Positions 7,400-16,443 of a DNA stretch of 64,000 nt are shown piece after piece; within the stretch, counting starts at the first letter, position 1; every line of letters starts with the position of its first letter. This DNA comes from Sedimentisphaera sp050251615 (GTDB lineage: Bacteria > Planctomycetota > Phycisphaerae > Sedimentisphaerales > Sedimentisphaeraceae): assembly GCA_050251615.1 (NCBI GenBank), contig JBFWMM010000004.1, forward strand, positions 19,438-83,437, in the 5' to 3' direction. The notes below the pieces were generated by a model. That model searched no databases, had not been told where the DNA came from, and saw only the letters and a program-made list of their open reading frames with translations. Position numbers and translations under genes: made by a program.

Positions 7400-9130
7400 A
7401 TGGGACTCATGAAAAAATGGTGTTATTATCTGGGCGTTTTGTCGCTTGCCTGCTCACTGCACGCAGCGCCCGCTCTCTCAAGCTATGTTCGCCCGATTAT
7501 AGGAACAGAAGGCGAAGGCAACGTCTATCCTGGCCCATCAGCGCCATTCGGTATGATGCAGCTCGGCCCCGATACCGAAAAGAAACTCTGGGCAACCGCA
7601 TCGGGCTATGAATACTCCGACCCTACAATCCTCGGCTTCAGCCTCACACACCTCTCCGGTACAGGCATTCCGGATCTGGGTGATTTTCTTTTTGTGCCGC
7701 AGGTCGGCGAGCCGTCATTTGTTTCAGGCGAGAAGGACAAACCCGAAGAAGGTTATCAGTCCGCGTACAGCCACGAAGACGAGACCGCCTTATGCGGATA
7801 CTACAAGGTCAAACTGCTTAAGTCCGGCGTAACCACCGAGCTTACCTGCGGAGACAGAGCAGGTATCCTTCGCTTCACTTTCCCTGAAAGCGAGCAGTCC
7901 TCCATCATGACAGACCTCGCCCATNNNNNNNNNNNNNNNNNNNNNNNNNNNNNNNNNNNNNNNNNNNNNNNNNNNNNNNNNNNNNNNNNNNNNNNNNNNN
8001 NNNNNNNNNNNNNNNNNNNNNNNNTTGATATGATCAAATCGCTTCTCGCCCATTACGACCAGAGCGTTGACAACCTCCTGCCGATGTGGGAGCTGCAATC
8101 CAACGAGACCTGGTGCATGATCGGCTACCACTCGGTACCTGTTATAGCTGATGCATACCTCAAAGGCAACAAAGGCTTCGATGCCGAGCATGCGTTTCAG
8201 GCGATGAAAGATACGGCGATGAGCCCCGATTATGATGCTGTCGAGGAATTCGCGGAGCTGGGATGGGTGCCGTTTGATGTGGAAAACGAAGCTGTATCAA
8301 AGACACTCGAATACGCCTACGACGACTACTGCATCGCGCAGATGGCCAAGGCAATGGGCAAAAAAGCAGATTACGAGTACTTCAGCAAACGCGCTCAGTA
8401 CTATCGCAACATCTATGATGAATCAACCGGATTTATGCGCGGCAGAGATTCCAAAGGCAACTGGCGCGAGCCGTTCGACCCGCAGGGATTTGTTCAGGGC
8501 GGCGATTTCACAGAAGGCACAAGCTGGCAGTACAGCTGGTATGTACCGCATGATGTTCCCGGACTCATCGAGCTTTTTGGCGGCAAAGAGGCATTCCTCG
8601 CTAAGCTTGATAAGCTCTTCGTGCTTAACAGCGAAGAGAATGGCGATCCGGAAGTGGACGACATCTTCGGCCGTATCGGCGAATACTGGCACGGAAACGA
8701 GCCCAGCCACCATATCGTATATCTGTATTCAATGGCGGGAGAACCTTGGAAAGCGCAAAAGCTTCTCAGCCAGATAATCGACACACAGTACGGCAATGAG
8801 CCAAAATCTTTGACGGGTAATGATGACTGCGGCCAGATGAGCGCCTGGTACATCTTCACCTGTATGGGATTCTATCCCGTAGCGCCGGCGAGCAACAGCT
8901 ATGTTATCGGCGCTCCGCAGCTCAAAGAGATGACAATGAGCCTTTCAAACGGCAAAAAATTCAGTATGAAAGCCAACAACATCTCAGAGGAAAATGTCTA
9001 TGTGCAGAGCGTGAAGCTTAACGGCAATAGCTGGAACTCCACTACTCTGCCCCATAGCGTTCTCAGCAAGGGCGGCAGCATCGTCTTCGAGATGGGCCCC
9101 GAGCCGAACAAGAGCTGGGGCGTAGAATAG
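7400..9130 (+). CDS. Glycoside hydrolase family 92 alpha-mannosidase, secreted (interrupted by an assembly gap)
   Basis: The N-terminal GH92 domain shows PIIGTEGEGNVYPGPSAPFG and GFSLTHLSGTGIPDLGDF. The catalytic part shows WELQSNETWCMIGYHSVPV, then HGNEPSHHIVYLY (catalytic-acid Glu region) and GNDDCGQMSAWY (base Asp region). GH92 enzymes are calcium-dependent inverting exo-alpha-mannosidases acting on N-glycans and mannans. Start chosen at 7400 because AAGGGA lies 6 bases upstream; a signal peptide follows (AHA/AP type cleavage). The 100-N run removes the end of the N-domain and the start of the barrel; full-length relatives are about 740 residues, so the real gap is probably longer than 100 bp. 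A terminator follows at 9153-9188. Confidence 0.9.
   Translation: MGLMKKWCYYLGVLSLACSLHAAPALSSYVRPIIGTEGEGNVYPGPSAPFGMMQLGPDTEKKLWATASGYEYSDPTILGFSLTHLSGTGIPDLGDFLFVPQVGEPSFVSGEKDKPEEGYQSAYSHEDETALCGYYKVKLLKSGVTTELTCGDRAGILRFTFPESEQSSIMTDLAHXXXXXXXXXXXXXXXXXXXXXXXXXXXXXXXXXXDMIKSLLAHYDQSVDNLLPMWELQSNETWCMIGYHSVPVIADAYLKGNKGFDAEHAFQAMKDTAMSPDYDAVEEFAELGWVPFDVENEAVSKTLEYAYDDYCIAQMAKAMGKKADYEYFSKRAQYYRNIYDESTGFMRGRDSKGNWREPFDPQGFVQGGDFTEGTSWQYSWYVPHDVPGLIELFGGKEAFLAKLDKLFVLNSEENGDPEVDDIFGRIGEYWHGNEPSHHIVYLYSMAGEPWKAQKLLSQIIDTQYGNEPKSLTGNDDCGQMSAWYIFTCMGFYPVAPASNSYVIGAPQLKEMTMSLSNGKKFSMKANNISEENVYVQSVKLNGNSWNSTTLPHSVLSKGGSIVFEMGPEPNKSWGVE
7925..8024. other. Assembly gap (100 N) inside the GH92 gene
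   Basis: Exactly 100 N. The flanking halves are in the same frame, but GH92 proteins normally have roughly 200 residues between the DLAH end of the N-domain and the SLLAHYDQS segment, so the run is probably a placeholder and not a measured length. Confidence 0.9.
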
Positions 9131-9152
9131 CACACAGAACAAACCCGATTGC

Positions 9153-9188
9153 AAAGGTGCGTCCGTCTCAAACCGGCGCACCTTTTTT
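9153..9188 (+). terminator. Rho-independent terminator after GH92
   Basis: A perfect 9-bp stem (AAAGGTGCG with CGCACCTTT) is followed by a run of T, 22 bp after the GH92 stop. Confidence 0.85.
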
Positions 9189-9254
9189 GGTTATTTGTAC
9201 TTGATACTGCCGGCTTTACGAATAAGATTTACTCAAACGGGTGATTGGCTGTTT

Positions 9255-9305
9255 TACGACGGTTGCCAGCATTCAGGATTGATATGCTTTGTTAAAGCCG
9301 TCGTA
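9255..9305. repeat. Inverted repeat upstream of the sialate O-acetylesterase gene
   Basis: TACGACGG (9255-9262) and its exact complement CCGTCGTA (9298-9305) are separated by 35 bases. No T-run follows, so it is not an obvious terminator. It could be a leader structure or an operator with widely spaced arms, or chance. The remaining 9189-9349 stretch holds no ORF, and a GAGGAAAG ribosome binding site precedes the ATG at 9350. Confidence 0.3.
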
Positions 9306-9349
9306 CCATTGCCCCCCCATCAAGATTACGTATTTATTTTGAGGAAAGT

Positions 9350-11308
9350 ATGAAGCAATCAGCAGGCAAGTACATTCAAGCATTTATTCTGGCGGCCATT
9401 TCCTGCTCGGCGCTGGCGGAAGTCAGGATGCCGGCCATATTCGGGGACAATATGGTTTTGCAGCAGAAGAGCCCTGTTGCAGTCTGGGGCTGGGCAGAGC
9501 CCGGCGAAAAGGTCGAGGTTAAAGGCAGCTGGGGCTGGTTCGGCTCAACCACCGTGGCAACAAAAGCAGATGAAAATGGTTGTTGGAAGGTAAAAATCAA
9601 GACCCCCTCAGCGAGCACAAAAACTAATACCCTCACCGTAAAAGGCACAAACGAAATCATATTTCGCGATGTTCTGATTGGTGAGGTGTGGGTATGTTCG
9701 GGCCAATCAAATATGGAGTACGAATTCCGCTGGCTCGGCGACAAGGCAAATCTGGAAAACGCACGCAACAGCCTGAACAACGAAATCAGGTTCTTTGAAG
9801 TTGAACACAAAACATCAACCGTACCCCTGGACGACTGTCAGGGTAATTGGTCAAAGTGCTATCCCGACAACACGCTCACCTTCTCTGCCGTGGCGTACTA
9901 CTTCGGCAAGCGGCTCAACGACGAGCTCGGCGTACCCGTGGGTCTGATCAGTACAAACTGGGGCGGCACAATCGCCGAAGCATGGACGAGCAAAGAAACA
10001 CTTGAAAACTTCAAGGAATTCGCCCCCACCCTCAAAATTATCGACAATCCCGCCGAGATGGAAAAGGCTTACCGGGAGGGCGTGGTTCAATGGGAAAAAA
10101 CAGTTGCCGGCTACGACAGTGGCGAACAGTCCAGCTGGCAGATGCCAGGCTTTGACGATTCGGCTTGGAAAACTATGAGTCAGCCATGCGAATGGGGTTC
10201 AACGGAATTTAAGGACTTTGACGGCATCGTCTGGTTCCGCAGAACTACATCAATTCCGCCATCATGGGCCAAGCGCGATCTCGAACTCCACCTTGGCCCC
10301 ATCGACGACATTGACACGGTATGGTTCAATGGCGTAAAGCTTGGCAGCACAAGCGAATGGCTTACTCAGCGCGTCTATACAATCCCCGAATCTGCTATAA
10401 AGGTCGGCAGGAACGTCATTGCTGTTCGCATAGTTGACACCGGCGGCGATGGCGGTTTCCGCGGCTCTGCTGAAGATATGCGCATCGGGCCCATCGGAGC
10501 GGACGTCAAGACCTGCGCAACGGTTGCAGGGGACTGGAAGTATATGGGCGGAAAAGCAGGTGCTGTTCCTGCACGGTTCCCCGTTTTGGCTTTCAACGGT
10601 CCCAACCATCCCACGCTTCTCTATAACGCTATGATCAACCCGATAGTACCTTACGGCATCGCCGGAGCAATCTGGTATCAGGGCGAATCGAATTGCAGCG
10701 CATATATGCTTTACAGAGATCTCTTCCCCGCCATGATAACCGACTGGCGCGAGAAATGGCAGCTCGGCAATTTCCCCTTCTATTACGTGCAGATTGCGCC
10801 CTACATCTACGACGCCGGTACGCGCAGCGAGGCGCTGAGAGAATCTCAGATGCTCACACTCGACAGGCTCGATAATGTCGGCATGGCTGTAACAATGGAC
10901 ATCGGCATGAAAAATAATATTCACCCGAAGAATAAAGTTGATGTGGGCGACAGGCTCGCACGCTGGGCGCTCAACAACCATTACGGCAAGAAAATGCCGT
11001 ATTCGGGCCCGATATATGACTCTATGGCTGTTGAAGGCAACAAGATTCGCATTAGCTTCAAGTATGCCGGTAGCGGCTTGAAGGCAACAAATGGCGAGCT
11101 GAAAAACTTCGTCATAGCCGGAAGCAACGGTAAGTTTGTTCCAGCACAAGCAGAGATCGACGGCGAGACGGTAGTTGTTTGGAGCGACAGTGTAAAGGAA
11201 CCTGTTGCGGCGCGCTACGCCTGGAGCAACTGGGTTGTCGGAGATTTATTCAACGGCGATGGTCTGCCCGCTTCTTCTTTCAGGACGGACGATTATCCGT
11301 TGGATTGA
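9350..11308 (+). CDS. Sialate O-acetylesterase (SASA family), secreted
   Basis: 652 residues with a signal peptide (about 1-23). The N-terminal module contains MPAIFGDNMVLQ, and the esterase core shows the nucleophile block CSGQSNMEY (Ser120) and the later WYQGESN block. A GH2-like jelly-roll sugar-binding segment (about 255-385) is inserted in the esterase domain, a common arrangement in this family. SASA enzymes remove O-acetyl groups from sialic acids or plant polysaccharides. It sits between GH92 and nadD, with its own terminator, and would complement the glycoprotein-glycan enzymes of the region. Whether sialic acid is the real substrate cannot be told; no sialidase is visible. Confidence 0.9.
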   Translation: MKQSAGKYIQAFILAAISCSALAEVRMPAIFGDNMVLQQKSPVAVWGWAEPGEKVEVKGSWGWFGSTTVATKADENGCWKVKIKTPSASTKTNTLTVKGTNEIIFRDVLIGEVWVCSGQSNMEYEFRWLGDKANLENARNSLNNEIRFFEVEHKTSTVPLDDCQGNWSKCYPDNTLTFSAVAYYFGKRLNDELGVPVGLISTNWGGTIAEAWTSKETLENFKEFAPTLKIIDNPAEMEKAYREGVVQWEKTVAGYDSGEQSSWQMPGFDDSAWKTMSQPCEWGSTEFKDFDGIVWFRRTTSIPPSWAKRDLELHLGPIDDIDTVWFNGVKLGSTSEWLTQRVYTIPESAIKVGRNVIAVRIVDTGGDGGFRGSAEDMRIGPIGADVKTCATVAGDWKYMGGKAGAVPARFPVLAFNGPNHPTLLYNAMINPIVPYGIAGAIWYQGESNCSAYMLYRDLFPAMITDWREKWQLGNFPFYYVQIAPYIYDAGTRSEALRESQMLTLDRLDNVGMAVTMDIGMKNNIHPKNKVDVGDRLARWALNNHYGKKMPYSGPIYDSMAVEGNKIRISFKYAGSGLKATNGELKNFVIAGSNGKFVPAQAEIDGETVVVWSDSVKEPVAARYAWSNWVVGDLFNGDGLPASSFRTDDYPLD

Positions 11309-11329
11309 TATAAGCAGATTCTAAACATC

Positions 11330-11365
11330 AAGGGGCTGTCGCAACGATGCGGCTGCCCTTTTTTT
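11330..11365 (+). terminator. Rho-independent terminator after the SASA gene
   Basis: A two-part stem (AAGGGGC with GCCCTT, a U-U mismatch, then GTCGC with GCGGC) is followed by seven T, 22 bp after the SASA stop. Confidence 0.8.
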
Positions 11366-11395
11366 ATGTTCATATTCGTAAGAAATTCGGTGCTT

Positions 11396-11998
11396 TCAGG
11401 ATGCGGTGCAGCCGTAAAGGCCCTTCTCGCGGATATAGCTCAGCAGAGGCCCCGGCAGGCCATCCGGCGTGCGCCCTGCCTCAAGCTCGGCGCGGATAAA
11501 CGTGCTACTGATGTCGTAGAGCTTTGTCTCAACCTCAATAATGTCGGGCGCCAGCTCCATAACCTTCCCCGCAAGCGGGGGCTTGTTGCCGGAGCGCCCC
11601 ATCACAACAAACGTTACCAGGCGCAGAATGTCCTCAATTCTGTACCATTTATGCAAATCTTCGACAACATCCCACCCGCAGAGCCAATGAAGGCGCCAAC
11701 CAGGCTGTTCAGCAGACAGGCGCTCAAGCGTGTTGATGGTATAGCTCGGCGAGGGCATATTAAATTCCATATCACTCACCTCACAATGTTCAATGCCCGC
11801 AAACGCGAGCTTCAGCATATCAAGACGTTCTTGCGGGCCTGCGTTGAGTGAGTCCTGTTTGAAAGGTGAACTTAGCGCCGGCAAGATAATAACCTTGTCG
11901 AATTTCAGCTTACCCTGTACCTCTTTGAGCAGCTCAACGTGCCCGGTATGAACGGGGTCGAACGAACCGCCAAACAGCAACACCCTCTTCAGCGCCAT
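11396..11998 (-). CDS. nadD: Nicotinate-nucleotide adenylyltransferase
   Basis: A 200-residue protein of the usual length. It starts with the nucleotidyltransferase P-loop GGSFDPVHTGH (residues 10-20) and carries the C-terminal SSTFIR motif (about 163-168), which together bind and position ATP. It makes nicotinate adenine dinucleotide from nicotinate mononucleotide in NAD synthesis. The start overlaps the end of miaA by 10 bp, so the two are translated from one message. A convergent SASA terminator lies just beyond its stop. Confidence 0.95.
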   Translation of the reverse strand: MALKRVLLFGGSFDPVHTGHVELLKEVQGKLKFDKVIILPALSSPFKQDSLNAGPQERLDMLKLAFAGIEHCEVSDMEFNMPSPSYTINTLERLSAEQPGWRLHWLCGWDVVEDLHKWYRIEDILRLVTFVVMGRSGNKPPLAGKVMELAPDIIEVETKLYDISSTFIRAELEAGRTPDGLPGPLLSYIREKGLYGCTAS

Positions 11999-12927
11999 TG
12001 TCCCTCCTTTTCTATGACGGAAAGCGCGCGGTCAAACACAGAGTCAAATTCTTCATCTTCCGAAACATCAAGCCAGCGAACGCCCTTGAATGTCTTAAAC
12101 CAAGTCCTCTGCGCTTTGGCGAGGCGGCGGGTGTTAATCTTTATCTTTTCGATAGCCTTTTCTTCGGAGAGTTTGCCCTTGAAAAAATCGAAGAGCTCGG
12201 CATACCCGATTGCAACCTCCGCCTGCCTGCTGAGAGGCTTATCCAGCTCGTATAGCGCCCTTGCCTCTTCTATAAGCCCACCGGCAACCATCTGCTTGAC
12301 GCGTGCGTTTATTCTGCGGCTCTCAATGTCTTTATTGCGGCGTAGGCCAATCACAAGCCAATCAGGGTCAGGCTTGCCTGCAAACTGTGTCTGCATAGAC
12401 GATATAGGCGTTCCGGTGCTGTAAAAGACCTCCAGCGCACGTACAATGCGCTTTGTGTCGTTGAGATGAATCTTCTCCACTGCGGCCGGGTCAACTTCGG
12501 CAAGCTCTGCGTGAAGGGTTGCATTGCCTTCGTTTTCTATCCTCTTACGCAACTTCGCTCTAATTTCGGGGTCTGTGCCAGGGCCTTCAAAGAGGCCGTA
12601 GAGCAAATTTTTTATGTACATAGCTGTGCCGCCGCCAGCGAGAATTTTCTTACCTCTGACAGACATATCCTGCTGCGCTTGCCACGCAAGTTCAAGAAAC
12701 CGGTTTACCCCGAAAGACTCCCATGGCTCTACCACATCGATAAGGTGATACGGCACCTGCCGCCTGCGTTCAATCGGGGGTTTTGCCGTGCCTATGTCCA
12801 TACGCTTATAAACCTTCATTGAGTCTATGCTTATAATCTCGGTAGCAAAATGCCGCGCAAGCTCAAACTCCAGTCGGCTTTTGCCGCTGGCTGTTACTCC
12901 GATTATGAGTATTTTCTTCTCGTCCAA
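11989..12927 (-). CDS. miaA: tRNA dimethylallyltransferase
   Basis: 312 residues from a proposed TTG at 12927-12925, chosen because AGGGTGAG precedes it by about 5-7 bases and the protein then opens MDEKKILIIGVTASGKS, as MiaA proteins do. An in-frame ATG at 13056 would add 43 unconserved residues and run into the ispA promoter zone. The P-loop GVTASGKS (10-17) and the IISIDSMKVYKRMDIGTAKP block (Ser in place of Ala, Met-Lys in place of Arg-Gln relative to the usual motif) are clear. MiaA adds the dimethylallyl group to A37 of UNN-reading tRNAs. The neighbouring ispA and dxs make the isoprenoid precursors it uses. Confidence 0.93.
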   Translation of the reverse strand: MDEKKILIIGVTASGKSRLEFELARHFATEIISIDSMKVYKRMDIGTAKPPIERRRQVPYHLIDVVEPWESFGVNRFLELAWQAQQDMSVRGKKILAGGGTAMYIKNLLYGLFEGPGTDPEIRAKLRKRIENEGNATLHAELAEVDPAAVEKIHLNDTKRIVRALEVFYSTGTPISSMQTQFAGKPDPDWLVIGLRRNKDIESRRINARVKQMVAGGLIEEARALYELDKPLSRQAEVAIGYAELFDFFKGKLSEEKAIEKIKINTRRLAKAQRTWFKTFKGVRWLDVSEDEEFDSVFDRALSVIEKEGQWR

Positions 12928-12977
12928 AAAACTCACCCTGTATTCATGTTTTTTCGTGAAATTGGTACCTAAGCTCT

Positions 12978-13003
12978 TATAATACAATTTTACTTGATAT
13001 AAT
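12978..13003 (+). promoter_or_regulatory. AT-rich intergenic promoter zone between miaA and ispA
   Basis: Two perfect TATAAT hexamers (12978-12983 and 12998-13003) lie in the 106-bp divergent spacer. No well-spaced TTGACA-like partner was found for either, so this marks a probable start region and not a defined promoter. Confidence 0.3.
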
Positions 13004-13033
13004 CCACCCTGAGAAAGACGGCCCGAACGAAAA

Positions 13034-13930
13034 ATGTCGATAGAAGCTGATAACATAAATACCGAACTCGAAAGAGCGGTCAGAGTAATAAACGGTCAAC
13101 TTGAGAAACATCTTAAAGAACGAGACGACATCCACAGCGCTCTTCTTGATGCTGTAAGCTATGCGCTTCTCGCGCCAGGAAAGCGCATCCGCTCCACTAT
13201 CGTGCAGTGGGTGTGCAGGATGTTGTGCGGCGAGATAAAAGCCGAAGCGATCGTGAGTGGTTGTGCGATAGAGATGATGCACACCTACTCTCTCGTACAC
13301 GACGATTTGCCGGCTATGGACAATGACGACCTTCGCCGCGGCAGGGCAACTGTACATATTAAATATGGCGAGGCTACGGCCATCCTCGCGGGAGATGCGC
13401 TCCAGAGCATGGCTTTGGAAATTCTTGCAACAGACATCAAAGATAGCTCCAAAGCACTCAAGCTCATCGGCATACTCACCGGATTTTCCGGCGCAGGTGG
13501 AATGATAAGCGGGCAGATAGCGGATATGCAGGCAGAGCAAAATGCCGTCGAGCTGGCAGATGTTGAATATATTCACCATCACAAAACAGCAATGATGTTT
13601 GCCGCGGCTGCGGCTATGGGCGCAGTCTGCGCAAATGCTGACTCAAAGGACGTAAATCTGATGATGCAATGGGGGCTCACAATGGGTCTTTGTTTTCAGA
13701 TTACAGATGACATCCTCGATGTCGAATCGACAACGGAACAGATGGGCAAAACCGTCGGCAAGGACAGCGCGGCCGGCAAGGCCACATGGCCGGCAGTTGC
13801 GGGAATGGAAGTCGCAAAGGCACGCGCGGCAAATCTCACTTCGCAGGCCGAAGCTATGCTCGCCCCATACGGGGAGAAGGCTGCTCCGCTGAGTGAGATG
13901 GTTATGATGCTTCTCAAAAGGACTATGTAG
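13034..13930 (+). CDS. ispA: Polyprenyl (farnesyl/geranylgeranyl) diphosphate synthase
   Basis: 298 residues with all isoprenyl diphosphate synthase regions: GKRIRS, the first Asp-rich motif DDLPAMD (about 90-96) followed by DDLRRG, and the second Asp-rich motif DDILD. The two extra residues in the first motif are typical of bacterial short-chain FPP synthases. It condenses IPP with DMAPP/GPP to give FPP or GGPP for undecaprenyl phosphate and quinones. It is followed 15 bp downstream by dxs, the first enzyme of the MEP pathway, so precursor supply and chain assembly are co-expressed. Product length (C15 versus C20) is not certain. Confidence 0.92.
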   Translation: MSIEADNINTELERAVRVINGQLEKHLKERDDIHSALLDAVSYALLAPGKRIRSTIVQWVCRMLCGEIKAEAIVSGCAIEMMHTYSLVHDDLPAMDNDDLRRGRATVHIKYGEATAILAGDALQSMALEILATDIKDSSKALKLIGILTGFSGAGGMISGQIADMQAEQNAVELADVEYIHHHKTAMMFAAAAAMGAVCANADSKDVNLMMQWGLTMGLCFQITDDILDVESTTEQMGKTVGKDSAAGKATWPAVAGMEVAKARAANLTSQAEAMLAPYGEKAAPLSEMVMMLLKRTM

Positions 13931-13945
13931 AGGTAACAATTACGT

Positions 13946-15820
13946 ATGTGCGATAAGATATTGGACAAAGTTAATTCGCCAGCCGACATCAAGTCGATGA
14001 ATATACCGGAGCTGGAAGCGCTGGCCGAAGAGATAAGGGAATTTATTGTAGAGAAGGTAAGCATAAACGGAGGACATCTCGCGAGCAATCTCGGTGCGGT
14101 TGAGGTTACGATAGCGATGCATTACGTTTTCGACTTCGAGAAAGATTATCTTGTGTGGGATGTGGGGCATCAGTGCTACACGCACAAAATACTCACGGGC
14201 CGTAAAGCCGGCTTCGAGCGCCTGCGCAAGGCGGGCGGCGTGAGCGGATTTCCCGAGCCGAAAGAGAGCCCGACAGACCGTTTTTCCGTAGGGCACGCCG
14301 GCACAAGCATCGGCACGGCTCTCGGTATAGGCCAGGGCTGCGTCCTCAAAGGCACAAAAGAAAAGGTGGTTGCGTTTGTTGGCGACGGGAGCATTGTAAA
14401 CGGCGCATCCTTTGAGGCGCTGAACAATCTCACCCAGCTGAATAGGCAGATGCTTGTCGTTTTGAATGACAACTCAATGAGTATTGATGAGAGCCGAGGA
14501 GGGCTTGCGGCTATCTTCTCGCGAATCAGACTCAACAGCAAATACGAAAGCTTCAATCGTACTGCAAAAAGAATCGTTAACAGAATTCCGCTTGTTGGCA
14601 GTAAAGTTGACAGTGCCTTGCACCGGTTCAAAAGAGCCATCAGGATGCAGCAGAGCGCGTGCCAGATATTCGAGAGCATGGAGCTTGACTACTTCGGGCC
14701 CGTTAACGGGCATGACATCAGCGGCCTTATCAAGCTGTTCACCGCACTCAAACAGCACAACCGCCCTGCCGTATTGCATATTCACACCAACAAAGGCTAC
14801 GGCTATCACCCCGCAGACAAAAACCCTTCGAAATACCATTCTACCGGTCCATTTTACATCAACGGCGAGGCCAAGAGCAAGGGCAAGCGCAGTTTCACGC
14901 AGGTGCTCGGAGAGAGTCTCTGCGATGTGGAGGATGTATGCGGCAATATAGCCGCTATAACCGCCGCGATGCCGGAAGGCACAGGCTTGAATATATTCAG
15001 AGATAAACATCCGCACAAGTTTTTCGATGTGGGGATATGCGAGAGCGTTGCCGTTGATATGGCGGCGGGGATGGCAAAGACCGGCATAAGGCCGTTTGTA
15101 TGCATCTACTCGACATTTCTCCAGCGCGCATTCGACCAGATTGCGCATGACGTAGCGTTGCAGGGGCTTCCGGTCGTGTTCTGTATTGACAGAGCTGGGG
15201 TTGTCGGCGATGACGGCTACACACACAACGGTATGCTCGATATAGCCTTTCTGCGGGCGATACCGAAGATGATAGTCTGCGCACCGGCCTGCGAGCGCGA
15301 GCTTCACGCAGCCGTGATGTACGCCGCACAGACACAATCTCCGATGGCAATCCGATACCCACGCGATATTATCCCGCAAAATCTCGGGGAATTTGATGCG
15401 CTCAGCGAGCTGTTTGAGACGGGTAAATCTGTTACCCTCACTGACCATGGCGCGCAAATCGTGATAGTATCTTACGGCGCAGTTCTATGTGAGGCAGTGG
15501 AGGCGGCGCGAATGCTTGCCGAAAAGGCAATTATCTGCGACATTGTCAACGCTCGCTTCGCCAAGCCGATAGACGAAAATATCGTGCGCCTTGCAGGATC
15601 AGGCATAAAGATTTTCACCGTTGAAGACCATGGACTTATGTGCGGCTTCGGCTCTGCGCTTCTGGAAAAGGCGGAAGAGATGGGTATGGGAGCAGAAAAC
15701 ATCCACCGTTTAGGCGCGCCGGACAATTTTATAGATAAAAACACAAGAGCTGCGCAGCTTAACCTCTGCAACTGTAGCGCAGAAGCCATAGCTGCAGCTA
15801 TACTGAAAACACAGGTTTAA
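13946..15820 (+). CDS. dxs: 1-deoxy-D-xylulose-5-phosphate synthase
   Basis: 624 residues with the transketolase-type layout. Visible blocks are GGHLASNLG, WDVGHQCYTHKILTGR, the thiamine diphosphate motif GDGSIVNGASFEALNN, the second-half block GICESVAVDMAAGMA, and the C-terminal VEDHGLMCGFGSA. It condenses pyruvate and glyceraldehyde 3-phosphate at the start of the MEP isoprenoid pathway. The usual GPVDGHD block reads GPVNGHD (Asp to Asn), and NDNSMSIDES differs from the common NDNEMSIS form, so this is a somewhat divergent Dxs. It lies between ispA (15 bp upstream) and pgsA (5 bp downstream) in one operon. Confidence 0.95.
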   Translation: MCDKILDKVNSPADIKSMNIPELEALAEEIREFIVEKVSINGGHLASNLGAVEVTIAMHYVFDFEKDYLVWDVGHQCYTHKILTGRKAGFERLRKAGGVSGFPEPKESPTDRFSVGHAGTSIGTALGIGQGCVLKGTKEKVVAFVGDGSIVNGASFEALNNLTQLNRQMLVVLNDNSMSIDESRGGLAAIFSRIRLNSKYESFNRTAKRIVNRIPLVGSKVDSALHRFKRAIRMQQSACQIFESMELDYFGPVNGHDISGLIKLFTALKQHNRPAVLHIHTNKGYGYHPADKNPSKYHSTGPFYINGEAKSKGKRSFTQVLGESLCDVEDVCGNIAAITAAMPEGTGLNIFRDKHPHKFFDVGICESVAVDMAAGMAKTGIRPFVCIYSTFLQRAFDQIAHDVALQGLPVVFCIDRAGVVGDDGYTHNGMLDIAFLRAIPKMIVCAPACERELHAAVMYAAQTQSPMAIRYPRDIIPQNLGEFDALSELFETGKSVTLTDHGAQIVIVSYGAVLCEAVEAARMLAEKAIICDIVNARFAKPIDENIVRLAGSGIKIFTVEDHGLMCGFGSALLEKAEEMGMGAENIHRLGAPDNFIDKNTRAAQLNLCNCSAEAIAAAILKTQV

Positions 15821-15825
15821 CTACA

Positions 15826-16440
15826 ATGAAAAAATACATCCCCAACATTCTAACGGTTTCTCGAATTGTCCTTACGCTTCTCCTTTTCCTGACGATTATG
15901 AAGCTTGAGCCTGGCGACAGCGCGGGGTTTATCGAATGCCTGATATTCTTTATCGTAATATCGGCAACGGATTTCCTTGATGGCTTTCTCGCCAGAAGAT
16001 GGCAGGTAGAATCGCAATTCGGCAGGGTTATTGACCCTCTTGCCGACAAGATCTTCATTGTCGGTGCGTTTATCTGTTTTACTCTGCGCTCATTGCCGGA
16101 AATCAGCATTTTGTCTCCCATTGCTCAAGATGTCGTACGCTGGACGCTAACGGGGATTATAATCGTGCGCGAGTTGTCAGTAACAATGGTTCGCCAGGTA
16201 GCTGAGACAAAAGGACACAACTTCGCGGCATCGAAATTCGGTAAGGTCAAAATGTTCAGTCAGTGCATCGCGGGGGCGTATGTGTTGCTTCATTCCGCCC
16301 TGATGGCAGGCTCAAAGCTTTCGGCTATTGTGATTCTGGCAGTATATTTCGTTACGGCTTTCGCCACCGCAGGTTCGGGTATTGAAGCTGCCGTGAGGTT
16401 GTACAAGGCCGAGAAGGCACATAAGCTGATCATAGACTGA
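15826..16440 (+). CDS. pgsA: CDP-diacylglycerol-glycerol-3-phosphate 3-phosphatidyltransferase
   Basis: 204 residues, polytopic, with the CDP-alcohol phosphotransferase motif DG-x2-AR-x8-G-x3-D-x3-D seen in DFLDGFLARR followed by GRVIDPLADK. N-terminal MKKYIPNILTVSRIVLT is typical of PgsA. It makes phosphatidylglycerol phosphate, the precursor of phosphatidylglycerol and cardiolipin, in the inner membrane. Last gene of the ispA-dxs-pgsA operon, ending 3 bp from the convergent queE stop with no visible terminator between them. Other CDP-alcohol transferases are possible, but the N-terminus favours PgsA. Confidence 0.88.
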   Translation: MKKYIPNILTVSRIVLTLLLFLTIMKLEPGDSAGFIECLIFFIVISATDFLDGFLARRWQVESQFGRVIDPLADKIFIVGAFICFTLRSLPEISILSPIAQDVVRWTLTGIIIVRELSVTMVRQVAETKGHNFAASKFGKVKMFSQCIAGAYVLLHSALMAGSKLSAIVILAVYFVTAFATAGSGIEAAVRLYKAEKAHKLIID

Positions 16441-16443
16441 AAT

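Noticed and set aside
10262..11149. 295-residue minus-strand open frame
   Set aside because: It lies opposite the SASA gene; no conserved features.
12928..13056. MiaA starting at the in-frame ATG at 13056
   Set aside because: It would add 43 residues with no family counterpart and overlap the start of ispA; the TTG at 12927 has a good ribosome binding site and gives the standard MiaA N-terminus.
14474..15457. 327-residue minus-strand open frame
   Set aside because: It lies opposite dxs, which has full family motifs; no ribosome binding site or domain pattern is visible.
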